29,773 bases of DNA from CAYOBW01 sp964402115 (GTDB lineage Bacteria > Verrucomicrobiota > Kiritimatiellia > UBA8416 > CAYOBW01), in NCBI GenBank assembly GCA_964402115.1, contig CAYOBW010000061.1, forward strand, positions 1 through 29,773, given 5' to 3'. This document shows, one piece after another, positions 1 through 5,907 of the stretch (its first letter is position 1; each line of letters opens with the position of its first letter). Position numbers and translations under genes: made by a program. The notes under the pieces are model-generated. The model was not told the DNA's origin. It ran no database searches and saw nothing but the letters and a program-made list of their open reading frames with translations.

Positions 1-410
1 CATACACAAACAATAGCGGCATTAGCCGCTAGAGTAAAGGGGATACCCAGTTCCGGTCAATTGTCATCATCTGTATTCCTCCGGTATGTGCGCGATGGTA
101 CCACGGCGCCCGTAATCTCGCCAGTTCCTTTCAGCGTTCTGTCCGAGTTCGAGCCGCTCGAGCCGCGGCAGGCGCTGGGAGCGGACGGGGTCGACCCCGA
201 TTCCGATCCCGACCCCGACGCCGATCCCCCTCCACCCTCAACCTTCCACCCACGCTCTGCCCTCCCGTCTTTCCCCTTGCCGCCCGCACGGCGGTTCTGA
301 GAACATGCGCGCAGCGAATGGAGCACGGAACACGCATGAAGCGCACGGAAACGAAGACGAGCGCTTCCGCGCGATGGGGTATGATCCTTTTCGGCATGAG
401 GAGATGACAC
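1..410. other. Repeat-rich spacer, no convincing gene
   Basis: No reading frame here looks like a real gene. It contains a perfect 7-bp hairpin at 14-31 (TAGCGGC, loop ATTA, GCCGCTA). At about 190-228 there is a degenerate tract built from GATCCCGA and GACCCCGA-like units. At about 319-360 lies a short repeat that recurs at the start of selA. The last 20 bases hold the ribosome binding site of the antitoxin gene at 411. Confidence 0.5.
319..360 (+). repeat. Short direct repeat, copy 1
   Basis: The segment TGGAGCACG followed by CATGAAGCGCACGGAAACGA is shared with 692-733. Copy 1 has an extra GAACACG inside; copy 2 has an extra six bases (AAACGA-type unit) near its end. In this copy the ATG at 336 opens only a 23-codon frame, so it is probably non-coding here. 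In copy 2 the same ATG is the likely start codon of selA. Confidence 0.6.
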
Positions 411-608
411 GTGACGACCATGACTTTGCAGATTGACGATGCCAAGGCCGAGGCCCTCCGCAGGATGGCGCAGCGTGTTGGCCTTGAGGCCGAGCAACTT
501 CTGACGGTAACGGTTGACGATCTCATCGGTCAACCTGACGCGGACTTCGACGAGGCGGTCCGACGGGTGCTTGCGAAGAACCAGGATCTCTACCAACGGC
601 TGGCCTGA
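411..608 (+). CDS. Small antitoxin, Doc-associated type
   Basis: A 65-residue protein starting at GTG 411, chosen because AGGAG lies at 399-403, seven bases upstream. The N-terminal part (TLQIDDAKAEALRRMAQ) suggests a small DNA-binding/dimerisation segment. The C-terminus ends in RRVLAKNQDLYQRLA, a tail I associate from family knowledge with small antitoxins encoded just before death-on-curing (Doc/Fic) toxins. Its TGA overlaps the ATG of the next frame (TGATG), the usual translationally coupled antitoxin-toxin arrangement. The toxin is truncated, so this looks like an orphan antitoxin. The family call comes from remembered sequence pattern, not a search. Confidence 0.65.
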   Translation: MTTMTLQIDDAKAEALRRMAQRVGLEAEQLLTVTVDDLIGQPDADFDEAVRRVLAKNQDLYQRLA

Positions 609-679
609 TGCGCTACCTCTCTATATTCTCCAGCTTGCCGCGGAAGATCTCTCACGCAGCGCATTCACGGAATGGTTGA
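608..679 (+). pseudogene. Truncated Doc-type toxin start
   Basis: A frame begins at ATG 608, overlapping the antitoxin stop, and reads MRYLS before losing resemblance and stopping at 677-679 after 23 codons. Doc-family toxins paired with this antitoxin type commonly begin MRYLSLDEVLELHR and run to about 125 residues with an HPFxDGNKR motif. Nothing like that motif follows; the sequence instead runs into the short repeat and selA. I read this as the stump of a toxin gene whose body was deleted or replaced. Because only five residues match, the identification rests mainly on the operon arrangement. Confidence 0.4.
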
Positions 680-691
680 GACAGCACACGA

Positions 692-733
692 TGGAGCACG
701 CATGAAGCGCACGGAAACGAAAACGAAGACGAA
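692..733 (+). repeat. Short direct repeat, copy 2 (covers selA start)
   Basis: Second copy of the repeat at 319-360. It supplies both the GGAG at 693-696 and the ATG at 702 used by selA, so the first residues of SelA (MKRTETKTKTN) are encoded by repeat sequence. Confidence 0.6.
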
Positions 734-2105
734 CCCCGCCCGGCAGCTGCCGTCCGTCGGACGGCTGCTCGAGCTGCCGGCGGCCGCGGCGTTGCTGGAC
801 CGCCACGGGCACCCGCAGACGGCCGACGCGCTGCGGTCCGTGCTGCAGGAGCGGCGCCAGGCGCTGCTCGCGAACCCCGCCCTCCCCGCCGGCACGCCGG
901 AGAGCCTGCTGGAGGCCGCCGCCGCCCGCCTGGAGGCCGGCACGCTCCCGCGCCTCCGCCCCGTCATCAACGCCACCGGCATCATCCTCCACACCGGCCT
1001 CGGCCGGGCGGTTCTGCCCCGGGCCGCCGTGGATGCCCTCGCCCGCCTCACGGGACCGTGCAACGTACAGATGGACCTCGACACGGGGGAGCGCTCCCGG
1101 CGCGAGGCCTGCGTCCGCGAGCTCGTCCGGACCCTCACCGGCGCGCCCGACGTGCTCGTCGTAAACAACAACGCCGGCGCCACCATGCTCGTGCTCCGCG
1201 CCCTGGCCGCCGGCCGCGAGGTGATCGTCTCCCGCGGCGAGCTCATCGAGATCGGCGGCGAGTTCCGCCTGCCCGACATCATGCGCGAGAGCGGGGCGAC
1301 GATGCGCGAGGTGGGCGCCACCAACAAGACGCACCTGAGCGACTACCAGCAGGCCCTCCAGCCCGGCGTCACCGGTCTGCTCTTCAAGGCGCACAAGAGC
1401 AACTACGCCATCGTCGGCTTCACCGCCGAGGTCGGCATCGCCGAGCTCGCCGCGCTCGGCCGAGCCCAGCAGGTGCCCGCCGTGGACGACCTCGGCTGCG
1501 GCGCCCTGGTGCCGCTGGAGCGCTACGGGCTGCCCCACGAGATGACCGTCCGCGAGAGCCTCGCAGCCGGCGCGGACGTCGTGCTCTTCAGCACGGACAA
1601 GCTGATCGGCGGCCCCCAGGGCGCGCTCATCGTCGGCCGCCCCGAGCTGCTCGACCGCATGCGCAGCCACCCGCTCTACCGCGCGCTGCGCGTCTGCAAG
1701 CTCACCCTCACCGCGCTGGAAGCGACGCTCCGCCTGTTCCTCGACCCGGCGCGCCTACACCTGCACCACCCCACCTACACCATGCTCGCCCGCCCGCTGG
1801 CGGAGCTGCGCGGGCAGGCGGAGGCGCTCGCCGCGCGCGTCCGGGCCGCGCACCCGGATTGGACCGTGGCCGTCGTGGACGAGCCCTCCTACCTCGGCGG
1901 GGGCGCCGTCCCGGCTTCGTCGCTGCCCTCGATCGCGCTCAGCCTCGCGGCGCCCTGCGGCACGGAGGCGCTCGCGCGGTCCCTGCGCCACGCGCCCGTG
2001 CCCGTGATTCCCCACACCCGCCAGGACGCCGTCCTCGTGAACCTGCGCACGGTGCTGGCGGCCGAAGCCGACTCACTCCAAGCCACCCTTTGCCACACGC
2101 CATGA
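702..2105 (+). CDS. selA: L-seryl-tRNA(Sec) selenium transferase
   Basis: SelA is a PLP enzyme that converts seryl-tRNA(Sec) to selenocysteinyl-tRNA(Sec) using selenophosphate. The 467-residue product has the SelA N-terminal domain (RQLPSVGRLL at about 14-23), the RPVINATGIILHTGLGRA segment near 86-103, and the PLP-binding lysine in FSTDKLIGGPQ (Lys300), matching E. coli FSGDKLLGGPQ. Length fits the family (about 460). ATG 702 is chosen because GGAG sits five bases upstream and the conserved N-terminal domain follows closely; an upstream in-frame start at 672 would add ten unlikely residues. Its TGA overlaps the ATG of selB (ATGA), so the two are coupled. The first codons lie in a dispersed repeat. 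Confidence 0.95.
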   Translation: MKRTETKTKTNPARQLPSVGRLLELPAAAALLDRHGHPQTADALRSVLQERRQALLANPALPAGTPESLLEAAAARLEAGTLPRLRPVINATGIILHTGLGRAVLPRAAVDALARLTGPCNVQMDLDTGERSRREACVRELVRTLTGAPDVLVVNNNAGATMLVLRALAAGREVIVSRGELIEIGGEFRLPDIMRESGATMREVGATNKTHLSDYQQALQPGVTGLLFKAHKSNYAIVGFTAEVGIAELAALGRAQQVPAVDDLGCGALVPLERYGLPHEMTVRESLAAGADVVLFSTDKLIGGPQGALIVGRPELLDRMRSHPLYRALRVCKLTLTALEATLRLFLDPARLHLHHPTYTMLARPLAELRGQAEALAARVRAAHPDWTVAVVDEPSYLGGGAVPASSLPSIALSLAAPCGTEALARSLRHAPVPVIPHTRQDAVLVNLRTVLAAEADSLQATLCHTP

Positions 2106-4063
2106 AGTGCACACCCCCACCCGCCCCCGCCAACGCCCCGTCGCAGACCGTCACGCTGACGGTCGGCACGGCCGGGCACATCGACCACGGCAAGACGCAG
2201 CTCGTCAAGTTCCTGACCGGCTGCAACACGGACACGCTCCCCGAGGAGATGGCCCGCGGGATGACGATCGACCTGGGCTTCGCCACGTGCGAACTGCCCA
2301 ACCGCCGGCGCGTCGGCATCGTGGACGTCCCCGGACACGAGCGCTTCATCCACAACATGGTGGCGGGCGCCACGGGCATAGACGCCGTCGTGCTCGTCGT
2401 GGCAGCGGACGATGGCATCATGCCGCAGACCATCGAGCACCTGCACATCGTGCGCCTCCTCGGCATCCGCTCCGGCATGGTGGCCGTGACCAAGACCGAC
2501 CTCGTCGAGCCCGACCGCGTGGCCGAGGTCGTGGCCGCCGTCCGCAACCTCGTCGCGGGCACTTTCCTCGCCGACGCCCCGATCACGCCGATCTCCACCA
2601 AGACCGGCGACGGCTTCTCGGAGTTCTACGACGCCTTCGTCCAGACCGTGGACCGCACCGCGCAGCGCGACGCGAGCGGCGGCTTCCGGCTGCACGTCGA
2701 GCGCGCGTTCGTGCTGAAGGGTCGCGGCCTGATCATCTCGGGCATCCCCTGCTCCGGCGCCGTCCGGCTGGGCGACACGCTCGAACTCCTGCCCCAGGGG
2801 CTCGAGCGCAAGGTGCGCGGCCTGCAGGTCTACGGAGCCGACGCCGAGCGCGGCCAGGCCGGCGAGTGCGTGGCCCTGAACCTGGGCGACCTTTCGAAGG
2901 ACGACGTCAAGCGCGGCATGGTGCTCGCCGCGCCCGGCTACTTCACACCCACCCGCTTCATCAACGCGCACTTCCACGCCCTCCCCGGCCTCGAGCGCCC
3001 CATTCGCCCGCGGACGGGCGTGCGCTTCCACGTCGGTACGGCGGACGTGCCCGGCCACCTCGTGCTGCCCACGCTGCAGTCGCTGGCCCCCGGCCAGGAG
3101 GCCTACGTCCAGATCCAGCTGCAGCGTCCGGTCGTGGCGGCGCCGGGCGACTTCTATGTCGTGCGCGAGCTGAGCCCCGCCCGCACCATTGGCGGCGGCA
3201 CGGTCGTCGTACCCGAGACAAAGCGCCTGCGCCGTTCACAGGGAACCTGGTCCGCGGAGGTCGCCCGCCGCGAGGAGGCGTCCCTCACCCCGGAGGCCGC
3301 CGTCGCCTACGCCCTGAACCAGGCGGCGCCAGTGCCCCTCGCGCTCGCCGAGCTCGCCCGCCAGGCCTTCCTCAGCGAGGATGCGACCCGGCTGGCGGCG
3401 AACGCCGCCGTTCAGGCCGGAACCATGATCGCCCTGCCCGGCAACCGCTACGTGACCCCCGCGACGGTCGCCGCCGCCGGGGAGGAGCTGCGTCAGACGC
3501 TGGCCGGCCTGCACGACAAGGCGCCGCTCAGCCTGGGCTTCCCGAAGAAGGACGTCGTCCTGCCCCTGAAGCAGGACAAGCTGGTCACGGAGCAGGCCCT
3601 GGCGAACCTGCTCGCCGCGCGCACGATCGTCCTCACCGACCACGGCTACCGGCTGCCCGAGCGGGCGCCGCAGCTGAGCGAGAAGCAGGCCCGCCTCGCC
3701 GCCGCCGTGGAGGACCTGCTCCGCAAAGGCCGCTTTGCCGCCCCGCGCCCGGACGAACTGCCCGCCCTCATCGGGATTCCGGCGCCCCTCTTGAAGCCCG
3801 TGCTCGACCACCTCGCGCAGGCCGGCATTTTGGTCGTGCTGGACCCCAAGGTCACGCTGCACCGCGACTGCCTGGCGGAAGCGCGCCGGGTGCTGGTCGA
3901 GTGGCTCGGGGCGCATCCGACCATCGAGGCGGGCCAGTACAAGGAGCTGCTGCAGACCAGCCGCAAGTTCGCGATCCCGCTGCTGGAATACTTCGATCGC
4001 ACGGGATTGACCCGGCGCGTGGGCGACCAGCGCGTGCTGCGCCCGCCGCCGGCGAAGGTGTGA
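2102..4063 (+). CDS. selB: Selenocysteine-specific elongation factor
   Basis: SelB is the GTPase that carries selenocysteinyl-tRNA(Sec) to UGA codons marked by a SECIS element. The 653-residue product has all G motifs: GHIDHGKT (25-32), DVPGH (75-79) and TKTD (130-133). EF-Tu-like beta-barrel domains follow, including the GGGTVV segment, and then a C-terminal part of roughly 270 residues expected to hold the SECIS-binding winged helices. A 15-20 residue Pro-rich N-terminal extension precedes the G domain. It overlaps selA by four bases and lies 30 bp before selD. Length is usual for bacterial SelB (about 610-650). Confidence 0.95.
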   Translation: MKCTPPPAPANAPSQTVTLTVGTAGHIDHGKTQLVKFLTGCNTDTLPEEMARGMTIDLGFATCELPNRRRVGIVDVPGHERFIHNMVAGATGIDAVVLVVAADDGIMPQTIEHLHIVRLLGIRSGMVAVTKTDLVEPDRVAEVVAAVRNLVAGTFLADAPITPISTKTGDGFSEFYDAFVQTVDRTAQRDASGGFRLHVERAFVLKGRGLIISGIPCSGAVRLGDTLELLPQGLERKVRGLQVYGADAERGQAGECVALNLGDLSKDDVKRGMVLAAPGYFTPTRFINAHFHALPGLERPIRPRTGVRFHVGTADVPGHLVLPTLQSLAPGQEAYVQIQLQRPVVAAPGDFYVVRELSPARTIGGGTVVVPETKRLRRSQGTWSAEVARREEASLTPEAAVAYALNQAAPVPLALAELARQAFLSEDATRLAANAAVQAGTMIALPGNRYVTPATVAAAGEELRQTLAGLHDKAPLSLGFPKKDVVLPLKQDKLVTEQALANLLAARTIVLTDHGYRLPERAPQLSEKQARLAAAVEDLLRKGRFAAPRPDELPALIGIPAPLLKPVLDHLAQAGILVVLDPKVTLHRDCLAEARRVLVEWLGAHPTIEAGQYKELLQTSRKFAIPLLEYFDRTGLTRRVGDQRVLRPPPAKV

Positions 4064-4093
4064 ACGCAAGGGTAAATCAAGGACCTAGCCGTT

Positions 4094-5668
4094 ATGGATG
4101 CACGCGAGAAACGCAAGCGGGTGATGTCCCGCTCCATGCAACTGGGCCACTGCGTCTGCGACCCGCGCCAGCCGTGTCCCTGCCCCCTGTTCCGCGAGCA
4201 GAACGTCTGCCAGTGCGCCGGCGAACGGCTCGCCCCGGCGGCCGGCGGCGCGGAGGCCGTCAGGCTCACGCGCTTCGTGCGCAGCGCGGGCTGCGCGAGC
4301 AAGATCAGCCAGAAGGATCTGCACCAGGTGCTCAGCCAGCTACCGCCGGTAAGCGACCCGCGCCTGCTGGTCGGCACCGCCACCGCCGATGACGCGGGCG
4401 TCTTCCGGCTGACGGACAGCGTCACGATCGTGCAGACGGTGGACGTCTTCACGCCCGGCGTGGACGACCCCCTGCTCTTCGGCCGCATAGCGGCCTGCAA
4501 CTCCCTCAGCGACGTCTACGCCATGGGCGGCACGCCCGTCACCGCGCTCTCCATCATCGGCTTCCCGATCTACAGCCTCCCGCACAGCGTCATGGCCGAC
4601 ATCCTGAAGGGCGGCATGGAGGTGCTGGCCGAGGCGGGCACGGTCCTGCTCGGCGGCCACAGCATCAACGACGAGGAGGTCAAGTTCGGCTTCGCCGTCA
4701 CCGGCGTCATCGCCACGGACCGCGTGGTGACGAATGCCGGCGCGCGCCCGGGCGACCGCCTGATCCTCACCAAGCCGCTGGGCACCGGCATCGTCTCCCT
4801 TGCGCAGCAGATCGGCCGCGCCGCCCCGGAGGCCGTGGCCGCGGCCACCCGCTCCATGACGACGCTCAATCGCCGGGCGGCCGAGCTCATGGTCGCCCAC
4901 GGCGCGCACGCCGCGACGGACATCACGGGCTTCGGCCTGCTCGGCCACCTCTGCCGCATGGCCATCGAGAGCCGGGTCACGGCCGAGGTCTGGACGGACC
5001 GCCTGCCCCTGCTGCCCGGCGTCGAAGGCTACGCGGCGGCGGGGATGTACTCCGGCGCGAACGAGCGCAACGCCGAGTTCAGCGCGCCGCACACGCGCCT
5101 GGCCGGCGACATCTCCGAGGCCGTGCGCGCCGTGCTGTACGATGCCCAGACTTCCGGCGGCCTGCTGATCGCGGTGCCGCCGGAGCGCGCCGCCGCCCTG
5201 CTGGCCGCCCTGCGCGCCTCCGGCAGCGCCGAGGCCGCCGAAATCGGCGCCGTGACCGGCCCGTCAGCCGGCCACATCGATGTTCAGCGCGCGCCCGCCA
5301 CGGGCGCCCCAACCAGCAAGGAGGAAGCCGTCATGTCCGCCGCACCCGACTCCGCACACACCTGCTGCACCCCCGCCGCCGCTGCCTCGCAACCCGCCGC
5401 CGGCGCGCCGGCGCTGACCAGCCAGTTCGCCGCGTACGTCGGCGCGACACTCAAGCCCGGCGCCGTGGACGTGGTCGCCAAGGAGTTGATCGCCGTGGCG
5501 CTCAGCCTGGGCGTGCACTGCGAACCCTGCTCGCGCACGCACATCCGGAAGGCGCTCGGCATGGGGATCGGCTGGGCGGAGCTGGAAGAGGTTGCCGCGA
5601 TCGCGCTGGCCTTCGGCGGCTGCAGGAGCATGGTCCTGTGGCAGACGCTGCGGAAGGAACTGGCGTAG
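4094..5668 (+). CDS. selD: Selenide, water dikinase with N-terminal CxC module and C-terminal AhpD-like domain
   Basis: SelD makes selenophosphate from selenide and ATP. The core (about 57-400) has the catalytic pair Cys67 and Lys70 in SAGCASKIS, then DDAGVF, NSLSDVYAMGG, GGHSI and TDITGFGLLGH, all typical of SelD. Two parts are unusual. Residues 20-41 carry three CxC pairs (C20/C22, C28/C30, C39/C41), resembling a metal or redox module. Residues about 414-524 form a carboxymuconolactone decarboxylase/AhpD-like domain with CEPCSRTH (C476, C479, H483). Total length is 524 against about 345 for ordinary SelD. An in-frame ATG at 5333 preceded by a strong Shine-Dalgarno could also give the C-terminal domain as a separate protein. 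It is third in the sel operon; ATG 4094 has AAGGA about ten bases upstream. Confidence 0.9.
   Translation: MDAREKRKRVMSRSMQLGHCVCDPRQPCPCPLFREQNVCQCAGERLAPAAGGAEAVRLTRFVRSAGCASKISQKDLHQVLSQLPPVSDPRLLVGTATADDAGVFRLTDSVTIVQTVDVFTPGVDDPLLFGRIAACNSLSDVYAMGGTPVTALSIIGFPIYSLPHSVMADILKGGMEVLAEAGTVLLGGHSINDEEVKFGFAVTGVIATDRVVTNAGARPGDRLILTKPLGTGIVSLAQQIGRAAPEAVAAATRSMTTLNRRAAELMVAHGAHAATDITGFGLLGHLCRMAIESRVTAEVWTDRLPLLPGVEGYAAAGMYSGANERNAEFSAPHTRLAGDISEAVRAVLYDAQTSGGLLIAVPPERAAALLAALRASGSAEAAEIGAVTGPSAGHIDVQRAPATGAPTSKEEAVMSAAPDSAHTCCTPAAAASQPAAGAPALTSQFAAYVGATLKPGAVDVVAKELIAVALSLGVHCEPCSRTHIRKALGMGIGWAELEEVAAIALAFGGCRSMVLWQTLRKELA
5318..5335 (+). promoter_or_regulatory. Internal ribosome binding site and start inside selD
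   Basis: AAGGAGG at 5318-5324 is followed, after eight bases, by ATG at 5333-5335, in frame with selD. This is one of the best Shine-Dalgarno matches in the window and lies exactly at the junction between the SelD core and the AhpD-like domain. It predicts an independent 111-residue AhpD-like protein (5333-5668). Whether it is used is not known. Confidence 0.6.
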
Positions 5669-5728
5669 GGAGATCCCAAATCCTCGGGCGTTGTTCCAGT
5701 TTCGCCCCCACCGCGCGCCCCCATTTCT

Positions 5729-5818
5729 CACGGCTCGGCGGGAGCCTCGCCCTCCCTCGCGGTGTTATACAGGTTGTATGGAATCGCACCGGGAGGGCGA
5801 ACGTCCTCGTGAGCCGTG
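5729..5818. repeat. MITE-like element with imperfect inverted repeats
   Basis: The 28-bp ends at 5729-5756 and 5791-5818 are inverted copies matching at 21 of 28 positions; the outer 8 (CACGGCTC) and inner 10 (TCGCCCTCCC) bases are perfect. The 34-bp centre contains a small ATAC/GTAT pair, so the transcript could fold into one long hairpin. It lies between the convergent selD and the first secreted-protein gene, where it may also work as a two-way terminator. It has no coding capacity. Confidence 0.55.
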
Positions 5819-5879
5819 CGCGATGTGGGTGCGCATGCAGCGCGAGGAACGACGGCACCCGCGTGGGCGAGGATTTGGG
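5799..5879 (+). repeat. 81-bp direct repeat, copy 1
   Basis: Matches 10926-11006 at 70 of 81 positions by my count, with no gaps. It overlaps the right arm of the MITE-like element. The two copies bracket the pair of large secreted-protein genes in the same orientation. Confidence 0.75.
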
Positions 5880-5907
5880 GAACAGGCGCAGGGTTGACAA
5901 GTGGTTG

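Noticed and set aside
190..228. CRISPR-like repeats
   Set aside because: The GATCCCGA-type units are short, contiguous and degenerate, without spacers; a simple-sequence tract explains them.
1058..2101. Long plus-strand frame in another phase across selA
   Set aside because: It is Arg/Ala/Pro-rich shadow coding typical of GC-rich DNA; its real part is SelB, which starts at 2102.
5669..5907. Search for a tRNA-Sec gene after selD
   Set aside because: No T-loop GGTTCGA-type sequence, no UCA anticodon arm and no long variable arm could be found.
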